Positions 32,927 to 42,166 of a stretch of 64,000 nucleotides of DNA are shown here, one piece after another. Each line of letters opens with the position of its first letter. Positions within the stretch are counted from its first letter, which is position 1. The position numbers were made by a program, and so were the translations under genes. Below the pieces are notes generated by a model. It was not told the origin of the DNA. It saw only the letters and a program-made list of their open reading frames with translations, and did not search any database. Source of the DNA: Pelomonas sp. Root1217 (GTDB lineage Bacteria > Pseudomonadota > Gammaproteobacteria > Burkholderiales > Burkholderiaceae_C); contig NZ_LMDC01000001.1 of NCBI RefSeq assembly GCF_001425705.1, positions 1,162,486-1,226,485 on the forward strand. Reading direction: 5' to 3'.

Positions 32927-33862
32927 CTACGGCAGGCCCCAGCCGAAGGGGTCATCTGGCGCGATCAGCAGCGTGGCCTCGGCGCTGATGAAGGCCTGGC
33001 CGCGGATGGTGGGGACGATGCTTGCTCCGTCCTTCTCGAACCAGCCGTCGAAGACGCTGCCGATGACGCTGGCCTGGCGCCACACCTCGCCTGCCGTCAG
33101 CTTGCCGGCTGCGGCCAGGCAGGCCAGCTTGGCGCTGGTGCCGGTGCCGCAGGGCGAGCGGTCGTATTGGCGGCCGGGGCACAGCACGAAGCTGCGCGAG
33201 TCGGCAAGCGCCGGGTCGACATCGGCAAACAGCTCGATGTGGTCGATGACGGCGCCGTCCGTGCCGCGGTGGCCCTGGTCCAGCAGGGCCTGGCCGAGCA
33301 TGGCGGCGTAGTCGGTCAGTGCCGCGACATGCGCGGGCGCGATGGCCTGGCCATGGTCGGCACAAAGGAAGAACCAGTTTCCGCCCCAGGCGATGTCGCC
33401 CGTCACGGTCTGGCCCGTCGGCAGGTTGACGCTGACACCGGCTGCCAGGCGGTAGGCCGGCACGTTGCGTACGCTGACGCGCCCGTCGGCGTGCAGCGTC
33501 GCCCGCACCTGACCCACTGGCGTCTCGATGGTGTGCTCGCCGGCTTCGATGCCGCCCAGGTGGGCCAGCGTCGCCATCAGGCCGATGGTGCCGTGGCCGC
33601 ACATGCCAAGGTAGCCGGCGTTGTTGAAGAAGATGACGCCGGCGGTATGGGCCGGGTCCTGTGGCGGGCAGAGCAGGGCGCCGACGAGGACCTCGCTGCC
33701 ACGCGGCTCCAGCAGCGTCGCACGGCGGTAGCGGTCGTGCTCGCGGGCCAGCAGTTCGCGCCGCTCGGCCATGGTGCCAGCGCCGAGATCGGGAAAGCCG
33801 TCGATGACCACACGTGTCGGCTCGCCGCCGGTATGCGAGTCGATGATCTGGATGCGCTTCAT
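32927..33862 (-). CDS. 4-hydroxyproline 2-epimerase (proline racemase family)
   Basis: 311-aa enzyme of the proline racemase superfamily. The two catalytic cysteines are in [15 protein letters not shown] and [12 protein letters not shown], so it is a racemase/epimerase rather than a dehydratase, in which the second Cys is Thr. The start [19 protein letters not shown] is typical of the 4-hydroxyproline epimerase group. Its ATG overlaps the stop of the DHDPS-family gene upstream (ATGA), and together they fit the D-hydroxyproline degradation route. The needed D-hydroxyproline dehydrogenase is not in the window. Confidence 0.9.
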   Translation of the reverse strand: MKRIQIIDSHTGGEPTRVVIDGFPDLGAGTMAERRELLAREHDRYRRATLLEPRGSEVLVGALLCPPQDPAHTAGVIFFNNAGYLGMCGHGTIGLMATLAHLGGIEAGEHTIETPVGQVRATLHADGRVSVRNVPAYRLAAGVSVNLPTGQTVTGDIAWGGNWFFLCADHGQAIAPAHVAALTDYAAMLGQALLDQGHRGTDGAVIDHIELFADVDPALADSRSFVLCPGRQYDRSPCGTGTSAKLACLAAAGKLTAGEVWRQASVIGSVFDGWFEKDGASIVPTIRGQAFISAEATLLIAPDDPFGWGLP

Positions 33863-34773
33863 GGTTGCGACTGGCAATGAGCCGGCCGTGTCGCCAGTGC
33901 CTTCGCGACGAGGGCCTCGATGCGCTCCCGCTCGGCGCCGATGACGGGCAGCCGTGGCCGGCGCATGTGCTCGCTGCCCACGCCCACCAGCAGGTCGATG
34001 AGCTTGAGGTTCTGCACCAGCTTGGTCGACACATCCAGGTGCAGCAGCGGCGTCATCCAGCGGTAGATGGCGCGAGCCTCGTCCCAGCGGCCTTCCTGCA
34101 TCAGGTTGAACAGGGCCACCGTCTCGCGCGGGAAGGCGCAGCCGACGCCGGCCAGCAGCCCGTCGCAGCCCAGCGCCAGGCCCTCGAAGGCGAGATCGTC
34201 CACGCCCATGAAGAGCTGGTAGCGGTCACCGAGCAGGTTGCGCAGATCGGTGATGCGGGTCACGTCGCCGCTGCTTTCCTTGATGGCGGCGACATGTTCA
34301 CAGTCGGCCAGTTCGGCGAAGTGTTCGGGCTTGAGGTCGACGCGGTAGGCGACCGGGTTGTTGTAGACCATCAGCGGCCGCTGGGCGGCATGGGCATAGG
34401 TGCGCACATTGGCCATCGCCTCGCGCGCATCGGCCACGTAGATGACCGAGGGCATGACCATGTAGCCGGCCACGCCCAAGGCATTGGCGCCTTCGATGAA
34501 GCGCAGCGCTTCGCGGGTGCTCGCCTCCGACACCGTGGCCAGCACCGGCACGCGGCCGTTGGCTGCATCCAGCGCGCAGCGGGCGACGGCCAGCTTCTCG
34601 TCCAGCGTCAGCGTGCTGGCTTCGCCCAGCGAGCCGCAGCAGACGACGCCATGGATGCCGTTGCGGATCTGGAAGTCGATGTGGCGTGCCGTGCCTGTGA
34701 AGTCGAGGCTTTCGTCGGCATGGAACTTGGTGGTGACGGCGGGGAAGACGCCGCGCCAGGGGACGTTGTGCAT
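33859..34773 (-). CDS. DHDPS-family lyase, probably pyrroline-4-hydroxy-2-carboxylate deaminase
   Basis: 304-aa class I aldolase of the dihydrodipicolinate synthase family. It shows [14 protein letters not shown] in place of the GTTGE loop, the Tyr of [14 protein letters not shown], and the Schiff-base Lys in [13 protein letters not shown]. Coupling by ATGA to the hydroxyproline epimerase makes Pyr4H2C deaminase, which yields alpha-ketoglutarate semialdehyde, the best function call. The start is set at MHNVPWRG because AGGAG lies 8 bases upstream. That ribosome site is inside a 9-bp hairpin (34777-34801). Confidence 0.88.
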   Translation of the reverse strand: MHNVPWRGVFPAVTTKFHADESLDFTGTARHIDFQIRNGIHGVVCCGSLGEASTLTLDEKLAVARCALDAANGRVPVLATVSEASTREALRFIEGANALGVAGYMVMPSVIYVADAREAMANVRTYAHAAQRPLMVYNNPVAYRVDLKPEHFAELADCEHVAAIKESSGDVTRITDLRNLLGDRYQLFMGVDDLAFEGLALGCDGLLAGVGCAFPRETVALFNLMQEGRWDEARAIYRWMTPLLHLDVSTKLVQNLKLIDLLVGVGSEHMRRPRLPVIGAERERIEALVAKALATRPAHCQSQP

Positions 34774-34776
34774 CTC

Positions 34777-34801
34777 TGGGGCTCCTGGATGGGGAGCCCC
34801 A
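34777..34801 (-). promoter_or_regulatory. Hairpin covering the ribosome binding site of the DHDPS-family gene
   Basis: TGGGGCTCC (34777-34785) pairs perfectly with GGAGCCCCA (34793-34801) around a 7-base loop. On the minus-strand transcript the 3' arm contains AGGAG, the Shine-Dalgarno of the hydroxyproline gene. It lies between the chemoreceptor stop and that start, so it could act as a partial terminator after the chemoreceptor or a translational brake. No U-tract follows. Confidence 0.5.
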
Positions 34802-34812
34802 TGTTCGCTCAA

Positions 34813-36531
34813 CTAGAACGACGTCCAGTCGTCGCCGTCGGCGGCCACCGCAACGGCGGCTGGAACCGCAGCAGCCCTGGGCGCCACCGCGCGCGCCTTC
34901 GCCGGGCGCGCGGGCGCCGGCCTGGCCACGCTGGCAGTCCTGGCCCGGCTGACGGGCGCCGCAGCCGGACGGGCCGCGTTGACGGCGTCGAGCTTGAAGG
35001 CCGCCACCGTCTCGGCCAGCTGGCCGGCCTGGATACGCAGGCTCTCGGCGGCCGCCGCGCTCTCCTCCACCAGGGCAGCGTTCTGCTGCGTGACCTGGTC
35101 GAGCTGGTTGACGGCATCGCCGATCTGGCCGATGCCCTTTCCCTGCTCGCTGCTGGCGGCGCTGATCTCGCTGATCAGGTCTGCCACGCGGCGCACCTGG
35201 CCAACGACCTCGTCCATGGTGCTGCCGGCCTCGCCCACCAGCTTGTTGCCGGCCTCGACACGTTCGACGCTGGCGCCGATCAGCGCCTTGATCTCCCGCG
35301 CGGCCTGGGCGCTGCGCTGTGCCAGGGCCCGCACCTCTCCGGCCACGACGGCGAAACCGCGCCCCTGCTCGCCGGCCCGTGCCGCCTCGACCGCCGCGTT
35401 CAGCGCCAGGATGTTGGTCTGGAAGGCGATGCCGTCGATGACGCCGATGATGTCGGAAATCTTCTTCGAGCTGGTCGTGATCTCGTCCATGGTGGACACC
35501 ATCTGGCCCATGACCTGGCCGCCGCTCTCGGCCACGCGAGCCGCGCTGCCTGCCAGCTGCGCGGCCTGGTGGGCGGTGTCGGTGTTGTGCTTGACCGTAG
35601 CGCTCAGCTCCTCCATCGAGGCTGCGGTCTCCTGCAGGTTGCTGGCCTGCTGTTCGGTGCGCTGGCTCAGGTCGGCGTTGCCCTGGGCAATTTGGCCGCT
35701 GGCCGTGGCGACGCTCTCGGCATTGCCGCGCACCGCGCCGACGATGCCCACCAGGGAGTCGTTCATGCGCTGCAGTGCATTGAGCAACTGGCCGGCCTCG
35801 TCTGAGCGGTCGGTGGACAGATGCAGGCGCAGGTCGCCCGAGGCCACGGTTTCGGCGGCGGCGACGGCCTGGCGGATCGGGCCTACCACCGAGCGGGTGA
35901 TCAGCAGGGCCATGGACACGCCGAGGGCCAGCGCGGCAGTGGCCGCGACGATGACCGCGATGCCGGCAAAGTCGACAGTCGCATTCGCCGAGGCGGCCGC
36001 GGCGTGCATCAAGTCCTTCTGATAGGCGATCAGCGCGTCGAGCTGCTCGAAATACTTGAGCTGCAGCTGATGCGTCTCGCTGAGCAGCAGGTTGCGGGCC
36101 TTCTCGGTGTCGTCCTTCAGGCCCAGATCGATGACCCTGCGCACCGAGGCCACGAACAGCTGCCTGGCCTGCACGACGCCGCCCAATATTTCGCGCCCAC
36201 GCCCTGGGGGCACGCTGGCTTCGAGCTTCTCGAACAGCTCGGCCGTGCGTTTGGCAGCGGCGTCGACATCGCCCAACTGCTTGCGTTTGCCCTCGGCATC
36301 AGACAGCAGCAGCACATTGCGCACGGCCAGTGCGTTGATGTTGACGTTGTCCTTGATCTGTTCGAGCTGCTCGACCTTGACCATCCGGTCTTCGACCATC
36401 ACCTCGAGCTCGTGGTCGATGCCAAGGAGCGCCGTTCGCGCATAGGCAGCCAGCAACACGGTGAAGGCGATGGAGATGGCGAAAGCCAGACCGAGACGCT
36501 GGCCGATCCGCAGGCGCGTGAGGAGGTTCAT
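34813..36531 (-). CDS. Methyl-accepting chemotaxis protein
   Basis: 572-aa chemoreceptor. TM1 (LGLAFAISIAFTVLLAAYA) and TM2 (AGIAVIVAATAALALGVSMAL) bracket a periplasmic four-helix-bundle sensor of about 160 residues. HAMP follows (SVVGPIRQAVAAAETVASGD), then the signalling domain with the invariant tip IIGVIDGIAFQTNILALNAA and EQGRGFAVVAGEVRALAQRS. An Ala/Pro/Arg-rich linker leads to the C-terminal pentapeptide-like WTSF, a plausible CheR/CheB tether. Just upstream of the hydroxyproline genes, it may sense a compound linked to their substrate (inference from context only). Confidence 0.93.
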   Translation of the reverse strand: MNLLTRLRIGQRLGLAFAISIAFTVLLAAYARTALLGIDHELEVMVEDRMVKVEQLEQIKDNVNINALAVRNVLLLSDAEGKRKQLGDVDAAAKRTAELFEKLEASVPPGRGREILGGVVQARQLFVASVRRVIDLGLKDDTEKARNLLLSETHQLQLKYFEQLDALIAYQKDLMHAAAASANATVDFAGIAVIVAATAALALGVSMALLITRSVVGPIRQAVAAAETVASGDLRLHLSTDRSDEAGQLLNALQRMNDSLVGIVGAVRGNAESVATASGQIAQGNADLSQRTEQQASNLQETAASMEELSATVKHNTDTAHQAAQLAGSAARVAESGGQVMGQMVSTMDEITTSSKKISDIIGVIDGIAFQTNILALNAAVEAARAGEQGRGFAVVAGEVRALAQRSAQAAREIKALIGASVERVEAGNKLVGEAGSTMDEVVGQVRRVADLISEISAASSEQGKGIGQIGDAVNQLDQVTQQNAALVEESAAAAESLRIQAGQLAETVAAFKLDAVNAARPAAAPVSRARTASVARPAPARPAKARAVAPRAAAVPAAVAVAADGDDWTSF

Positions 36532-36667
36532 GGTGGGTCTCCTTGTGGGTGACGCTCCCTGACCGGCCTGGGCTTCTTGATCGAACCCGATCCGTGCCCC
36601 AGAGTCTGTTCCTTCAGGGCGGCGCCGCGCAAGGCGTTTTTAGCAGCGTTACCGCCGCGAAAAGCCA

Positions 36668-36685
36668 ACAACTACCGCCAGTTGT
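36668..36685. promoter_or_regulatory. Inverted repeat ACAACT-N6-AGTTGT
   Basis: Perfect 6-bp arms spaced by ACCGCC, in the 296-bp gap between the divergent chemoreceptor and EcsC-like genes. Symmetry and spacing fit a dimeric regulator site. No regulator gene is adjacent. Nothing else in this gap could be supported. Confidence 0.35.
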
Positions 36686-36827
36686 CATGCTGCAGTGCCT
36701 TCTGAGCGTCCGTCGCCAGACTTCATCTGGAACAGAAGTGGCACGAGGATGTGAAACTGTGCGAATCTTTGATGCCGCGCAAGGGACAGTGCACATGGTG
36801 TGCAGTTCGCGGCACTGGAGCAAAGGC

Positions 36828-37406
36828 ATGGAGACGCAAGCCAACCTGGGCGAACGGGTGCTGGCGCTGGTGGCGCAGCCGCCTGACGCCGGATGCACGC
36901 CCAGCGCGCGGCCCCGGGATGCGGCGGCGCGCGCCATCGAGGGCGCGGCAGCCAAGGCCGGCCTGGCCGCCGGCACGCTGGCCCTGCCGCCGGGGCCGCT
37001 GGGCTGGGCCACCATCGCGCCGGAAATGCTGGCCGTCTGGCAGATCCAGCGCCAACTGGTGGCCGACATCGCCGCCCTCTATGGCCGCAGCGCCGACCTC
37101 GGTCCCGCGCAGATGCTGTGGTGCCTGTTCCGCCACACGGCTGCGCAGGCCCTGCGCGACCTGACGGTGCGCGTCGGCGAGCGTGTGGTCGTGCGCCCGG
37201 CCGCCCAAGTCCTGCTGCAGCGCGTGGCCGAGGCCATCGGCGTGCACCTGGGCAAGAAGGCCGCCAGCCGGATGCTGTCGCGCTGGGTGCCGCTGATCGG
37301 CGCAGCGGGAGTGGGCGCCTATGCCTATTGGGACACGCGCCAGGTCGGGCGCGCGGCGCTGCAGCTGTTCGAGAACGAACAGGTCATTGAGAACGAGCCG
37401 GGCTAG
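36828..37406 (+). CDS. EcsC-family-like protein
   Basis: 192-aa protein with the EcsC-type core: a hydrophobic helix-rich stretch (LPPGPLGWATIAPEMLAVWQ), then IQRQLVADIAALYGR and a second helical block (GKKAASRMLSRWVPLIGAAG) followed by VGAYAYWDT. The ATG is chosen because GGAG lies 7 bases upstream. The frame is open much further upstream without protein-like sequence. Function of the family is unclear; it is often membrane-associated. Divergent from the chemoreceptor gene. Confidence 0.65.
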   Translation: METQANLGERVLALVAQPPDAGCTPSARPRDAAARAIEGAAAKAGLAAGTLALPPGPLGWATIAPEMLAVWQIQRQLVADIAALYGRSADLGPAQMLWCLFRHTAAQALRDLTVRVGERVVVRPAAQVLLQRVAEAIGVHLGKKAASRMLSRWVPLIGAAGVGAYAYWDTRQVGRAALQLFENEQVIENEPG

Positions 37407-37474
37407 GCAGCGTTTAAAACCACTCGGCGACAACCCTGTGTAATTTGCGCATCCGGCCGTTTGATACTCAGCCC

Positions 37475-37969
37475 ATGCAACTGCCGGCCATTCTCGACAT
37501 CGAGGCCTCGGGCTTCGGCCGCGGCAGCTACCCGATCGAGGTCGGATTCGTCGCGGTGGACGGCGGGCTGTTCTGTGGCCTGGTCACACCCGAGCCCGAT
37601 TGGCAGCATTGGGACACCAGCGCCGAGGCCCTGCACGGCATCAGCCGCGAACTGCTGCGGCGCCATGGCAGACCGGTTCGCTGGATGGCCGAGCAGCTCA
37701 ATCAGCGGCTGGCCGGCCAGACCGTCTATTGCGATGGCTGGGGCCAGGACTACCCCTGGCTGGCGCGGCTCTACGACGCCGCGGGCATGCGGCAGAACTT
37801 TCGCCTGGATGACCTGCGCCGGCTGCTCGACGAGCAGGAAGCCCAGCGCTGGCGAGGTGTCACCGAAGTCGTGCGGCAGCGACAGCGCCTGACCCGCCAC
37901 CGCGCCAGCAGCGATGCGCGCGTGCTGCAGCTGGCGCTGGACGAGATCAAGAACGGCGTGGCTGTTTAG
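37475..37969 (+). CDS. DEDDh 3'-5' exonuclease-like protein
   Basis: 164-aa protein of the RNase T/DnaQ exonuclease superfamily. Motif I is AILDIEASGFG with the Asp-x-Glu pair, motif II Asp lies in YCDGWGQDYPWLARLYDAAG, and motif III is HRASSDARV with His and Asp five apart, marking the DEDDh class. It is shorter than DnaQ and lacks extra domains. It probably degrades single-stranded nucleic acid; which one is unknown. It ends 6 bp from the convergent GGDEF gene. Confidence 0.78.
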   Translation: MQLPAILDIEASGFGRGSYPIEVGFVAVDGGLFCGLVTPEPDWQHWDTSAEALHGISRELLRRHGRPVRWMAEQLNQRLAGQTVYCDGWGQDYPWLARLYDAAGMRQNFRLDDLRRLLDEQEAQRWRGVTEVVRQRQRLTRHRASSDARVLQLALDEIKNGVAV

Positions 37970-37975
37970 GCGGGC

Positions 37976-40600
37976 CTAGATTTCGCCGCCGCGCCAGCGG
38001 CCGCGGCCGGCGCGTTTGGCTTCGTAGAGGCTGGCATCAGCCTGAGCCACCAATTGCTCCAGGCTGACGGCGCCCGTCGTCGCGACGCAGTAGCCGATGC
38101 TGACGCCGATCTCCAGCTCCAGTTCACCGATGTGATAGGGCGTGGAGAGGGCATGCAGCAGTTTGCCGGCCACGGTGGCGGCGTCGCTGGCCTCGTGCAC
38201 CTGCGGCAACAGCACGGCGAATTCGTCGCCGCCCAGACGGGCCACCAGGTCGCCCGGGCGCAACGCATGGCGCAGGCGCAGCACCACGGCCTTCAGCAGC
38301 GCGTCGCCCGTCGGGTGGCCGTGCAGGTCGTTGACAGGCTTGAACTTGTCCAGGTCGAGGTAGAGCAGGGCCAGGCGCTGGCCCGGTGGTGCTGCCAGCA
38401 GGCGGCGCGCGCCCTCCTCGAAGCCGGTGCGGTTGAGCGCCTGGGTCAGCGCGTCGGTCTGCGAAGCCAGCCGCAGCCGCGCCTCCTCGCGCCGGGCTTC
38501 GGTCACATCGACCTCGATGCCGATCAGGCCCTCGATCTTGCCGCTCTGCACGCGCAGCGGTGCGTACTGCGCATCGAAGCTGTGGCCGTCGCGTTCGCCG
38601 TGTTCGACGAGATCCAGCCGGCGTGTTTCGCCGGCCAGGGCGCTTTCGATCAGCGGCGCGCGGGCCGCGTAGTCCTGCGCACCGAACAGCTCGGCCAGCG
38701 GTCGGCCGACCCAGTCCTTGAGCTCGACGCGGCGCTGCGCCTCGAAGGCGGCGTTGAAGAAGATCACCCGTGCCTCGGTGTCGCCGACGAGGAACTGTGC
38801 TCGCGCCGTGTGGGCGACGGCCAGCAGCATGGCTTCGCTGCGTTCTCGCTCGCGCTGGGCGCGCAGCTGTTCGGACATGTCGCGCAGGATGACCGACACG
38901 GTCTCGACCCGGCCGCGCACGTCACGGTGCATGATGACGAGGCAGTCCATCGGCAGCTTCGCATCGCCCAGCTGCAGGCCGATGCGGCCGCGCCAGTGGC
39001 CCTCGCGCATGGCCGCGGGTAGCACCAGCTTCTCGTAGCGGTCGAGCTGCTCGGCCGAGAAGTAGTCGGCGATGTGAGCGCCGCCCAGCGGCGCGTCGGT
39101 GGCCAGCCCCAGGCGGGCCCGTGCAGCCGGGTTGAGATAGGTGACCTGGCCATGCTCGCGGGCCTGGCAGACGAAGTCGGGCGTCATGTCGAAGATGGCG
39201 GTCAGCGTCTGCAGGGCCTTCTCCTGCTCGCCGCGCTCGGTCACGTCCTCCACGGTGCCGGCCTGGCCGGCGACCCGGCCGTCGAAGTACAGCGGCGCCG
39301 TGCGCACCGCGATCCAGCGGATGCGGCCGTTGTCGCCGCGCTTCATCTTGCGCACCATGTCGATAGGCTCGCCGGTGGCCATCTGGTGTTTCCAGCGCTG
39401 GATCAGCATGTCGCGCTGCTCGGGCTGCACGAGGGTGGTCCAGCCCCACTCGACGTCCTCGCGCCTGAGGCCGTGCACGCGCAGATAGCTGTCGTTCACG
39501 TAGACGATACGGCCGGTCTCGTCGGTGCGGAACAGGCCCAGCGGCATGGCGTTGCTGGTGGCCTGCAACGTCGCTTCGCGCAGCCGCGCGGCACGCTGCA
39601 GCTGACCCAGCCAGCGTGCGAGCAGCACCAAGCCCAGCGTGGCCAGCGCCGCGGCGGCCACCACCAGGCTGCGCTGGCGCCAGAAAGGCACGAGCACGTC
39701 TTCCTCGGTGCCGGACAGCAGCAGCCTGAGGCCATAGTCCGACAGGGTGACGAAAGCGCCGGTGCGGGGCCGGCCGTCGGTGGCCGCGCCGCTGCTGACG
39801 TAGAAACCTTCTTCACCGCTGAGATTGCGGCGGGCGGCGGGGAATTGCTCGAAGAGGTTGCGGCCGACGAATCCCGGCACCTCAGGCCGGCGCGACAGGG
39901 CCAGGCCGTCGGTGCGCAGCATGACGAGGGAGGACGGCGGCAACGGAACGAACAGGCCCTGAATGTCATGCAGGCGCTGCAGGTCGATGGTGGCCATGAC
40001 GAACTCGTAGTCGTCCAGGGGCCGCGACAGCCGCATCAGCAGCGGCAGGCGCAGCCGGCCGTCGTCGGCGCGGCCGCCCAGGCGCAGCGGCAGTCCCAGG
40101 GCGATGCCCCCGGGCACCAGGCCGGCGATCTCGCCGAAGGCCGCGGTGCCGGCGATGCTGGCGTCGTCGCCCTCAGCGCCCGCCTGCAGCCGGCGCACCT
40201 GGCCGGTGGGCGCCACCAGCACGATGTCGACCATCTGGCGCGAGCCGCTGCGCACGCTGTCGACGAACTGGCGCAGCATGGCGTCGGCCTGCGGCAGCCC
40301 CTGTTGCCCATCGGCGCGACGCGTCAACAGCCACAGGTCGACGACGCGCAGCGCGCTTTCGGCCTGGCGCAGCACGGGCTCGGTCTGCATCGCGACGGCG
40401 CGAACGCCGGTGGCCAGCTCCTGGCGCTGCTGGGCCAGTAGTTCACGGGGCTTCTCGACGGCATACCAACCCACCAAGGCCCAGATCGTCAGCACGACGG
40501 AACCGAAGGCCAGGGCGGGCGCCAGCAGCAGGGCACGCTCGCGCCAGCGGCGGAGGCGGGCCTGCTTGAGCGGCTCGGTGGGCGGGGTGGCGGCGCTCAT
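37976..40600 (-). CDS. Membrane PAS-GGDEF diguanylate cyclase
   Basis: 874-aa protein. TM1 (LLLAPALAFGSVVLTIWALV) opens a periplasmic Cache-type sensor of about 270 residues. TM2 (SLVVAAAALATLGLVLLARW) leads to three PAS/PAC units and a C-terminal GGDEF domain with intact signature ARLGGDEFAVLL. The inhibitory site RPGD lies five residues before it, so product inhibition is expected. It should make c-di-GMP in response to an extracellular ligand plus a cytoplasmic cue. No EAL domain. Confidence 0.92.
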   Translation of the reverse strand: MSAATPPTEPLKQARLRRWRERALLLAPALAFGSVVLTIWALVGWYAVEKPRELLAQQRQELATGVRAVAMQTEPVLRQAESALRVVDLWLLTRRADGQQGLPQADAMLRQFVDSVRSGSRQMVDIVLVAPTGQVRRLQAGAEGDDASIAGTAAFGEIAGLVPGGIALGLPLRLGGRADDGRLRLPLLMRLSRPLDDYEFVMATIDLQRLHDIQGLFVPLPPSSLVMLRTDGLALSRRPEVPGFVGRNLFEQFPAARRNLSGEEGFYVSSGAATDGRPRTGAFVTLSDYGLRLLLSGTEEDVLVPFWRQRSLVVAAAALATLGLVLLARWLGQLQRAARLREATLQATSNAMPLGLFRTDETGRIVYVNDSYLRVHGLRREDVEWGWTTLVQPEQRDMLIQRWKHQMATGEPIDMVRKMKRGDNGRIRWIAVRTAPLYFDGRVAGQAGTVEDVTERGEQEKALQTLTAIFDMTPDFVCQAREHGQVTYLNPAARARLGLATDAPLGGAHIADYFSAEQLDRYEKLVLPAAMREGHWRGRIGLQLGDAKLPMDCLVIMHRDVRGRVETVSVILRDMSEQLRAQRERERSEAMLLAVAHTARAQFLVGDTEARVIFFNAAFEAQRRVELKDWVGRPLAELFGAQDYAARAPLIESALAGETRRLDLVEHGERDGHSFDAQYAPLRVQSGKIEGLIGIEVDVTEARREEARLRLASQTDALTQALNRTGFEEGARRLLAAPPGQRLALLYLDLDKFKPVNDLHGHPTGDALLKAVVLRLRHALRPGDLVARLGGDEFAVLLPQVHEASDAATVAGKLLHALSTPYHIGELELEIGVSIGYCVATTGAVSLEQLVAQADASLYEAKRAGRGRWRGGEI

Positions 40601-40654
40601 CGGGGGCAGGGGTTGCGGGCCATTGTGCGCCGCGGCTCCCGCCGTCGGGTCCCG

Positions 40655-42160
40655 CTATTTCGGCGCGAACAGCGCCGCCTGCTGCTCGCGCAGCAGCTTC
40701 TTCTGCACCTTGCCCATGGCATTGCGCGGCAGCTCCGGCACGACCAGGATGCGCTTGGGCACCTTGAAGCCGGCGATGCGGGCCTTGAGGGCCTGGATCA
40801 GCGCTTCGGGGTCGGGCCGGCCGTCGGGCGTGATGACGGCAATGACGGCCTCGCCGAAGTCTGGATGCGGCACGCCGATGACGGCCGATTCACCGACGCC
40901 GGGCAGTTCGTTCAGGAAGCCCTCGATCTCGGCCGGGTAGACATTGAAGCCGCCGCTGATGATGAGGTCCTTGCTGCGGCCGATCAGCGTCAGATAGCCA
41001 TTGGCGCCGACGCGGCCGACGTCGCCGGTCTTGAACCAGCCGTCCGCGGTGAACTCCTCGGCCGTCTTCTCGGGCATCTGCCAGTAGCCGCTGAAAACGT
41101 TCGGCCCGCGTACCTGCACATGGCCGATCTCGTCCGCCGCGCAGGGGCGGCCCTCGTCATCGACGATGCGCAGGCCCACGCCCGGCAGCGCCGGGCCGAC
41201 GGTGCCGCCGATGCGTTCGCCGTCCTCCGGGCGGCAGGGGTTGGAGGTCAGCATCAGCGTCTCGCTCATGCCGTAGCGCTCGAGGATCAGATGGCCGGTG
41301 CGGGCCTGCCACTCGCGCCAGGTCTCGATCAGCAAGGGTGCCGAGCCGCTGATGAAGAGGCGGATGTGGTTGCAATCCAGCGTGCGCTCCTGCAGCAGCC
41401 GCACGTAGAGCGTGGGAACGCCCATGAAAACCGTGGCCTCGGGCAGGCGCCGCGCCACGGCACCGGCGTCGAACTTGTTGAACCACAGCATCTTGCTGCC
41501 GTTGAGCAGCGCGCCATGTGAAGCGACGAACAGGCCGTGCACGTGGAAGATGGGCAAGGCGTGCAGCAGCACGTCATCCGGCTTCCAGTCCCAGAAGCTC
41601 TTCAGCGTCTGCGCGTTGGAGAGCAGGTTGCCGTGGCTGAGCATGGCGCCCTTGCTGCGCCCGGTCGTGCCGCTGGTGTAGAGGATGGCAGCGAGATCGC
41701 TAGCGGCGCGCTCGACCGGTTCGTGAGCCAGCGGCATCTGCGCGGCGCGGTCCAGCAGCGTGCCCGTGCGATCGTCGTTTAGCGTGAAGACCCAGCGCAC
41801 GCCGCGCTGGAAAGCCAGCTTGCTGACCCAGCCGAAGTGCTTGCCCGCACAGACCACGACGCCCGGTGCTGCATCGCTGATGAAGTGCTCCAGTTCGGCC
41901 GCGTGATAGGCCGGGTTCAGCGGCAGGTAGACCAGGCCGGCACGCAGCACCGCCAGGTAGAGCATCAGGTTCTCGACGCTCTTGTCGGTGTGGACGGCGA
42001 CGCGGCTGCCAGCGGGCAGCTCCAGCCGGCCCAGCCAGTTGGCGAGCATGGCGCTGCCGTTGTCGAGGTCGCGCCAGCTGTAGAGCAGGCCGTCGGCGTC
42101 GATGGCGGTCGCGTCCAGGTCCGCCGGGAAGCCGGCGCGCAGGGCCGAATACAGGTTCAT
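40655..42160 (-). CDS. matB: Malonyl-CoA synthetase-like acyl-CoA ligase
   Basis: 501-aa adenylate-forming enzyme. Core motifs are ILYTSGTTGRSKGAMLSH (P-loop), ERYGMSETLM, WFKTGDVGRV and the C-terminal Lys in MGKVQKKLLREQ. The N-terminal style and FKVPKRILVVPELPRNAMG match malonate-CoA ligase MatB. It follows a Bug/TctC binding-protein gene with a 6-bp gap, so malonate or a related dicarboxylate is a reasonable substrate. No malonyl-CoA decarboxylase (matA) gene is nearby. Confidence 0.85.
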   Translation of the reverse strand: MNLYSALRAGFPADLDATAIDADGLLYSWRDLDNGSAMLANWLGRLELPAGSRVAVHTDKSVENLMLYLAVLRAGLVYLPLNPAYHAAELEHFISDAAPGVVVCAGKHFGWVSKLAFQRGVRWVFTLNDDRTGTLLDRAAQMPLAHEPVERAASDLAAILYTSGTTGRSKGAMLSHGNLLSNAQTLKSFWDWKPDDVLLHALPIFHVHGLFVASHGALLNGSKMLWFNKFDAGAVARRLPEATVFMGVPTLYVRLLQERTLDCNHIRLFISGSAPLLIETWREWQARTGHLILERYGMSETLMLTSNPCRPEDGERIGGTVGPALPGVGLRIVDDEGRPCAADEIGHVQVRGPNVFSGYWQMPEKTAEEFTADGWFKTGDVGRVGANGYLTLIGRSKDLIISGGFNVYPAEIEGFLNELPGVGESAVIGVPHPDFGEAVIAVITPDGRPDPEALIQALKARIAGFKVPKRILVVPELPRNAMGKVQKKLLREQQAALFAPK

Positions 42161-42166
42161 CGCGGC

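Noticed and set aside
36616-36642. FliA (sigma-28) promoter for the chemoreceptor, minus strand
   Set aside because: TAAA and GCCG are 15 bases apart as expected, but the second half reads CCCT rather than GATAA-like; too weak to claim.
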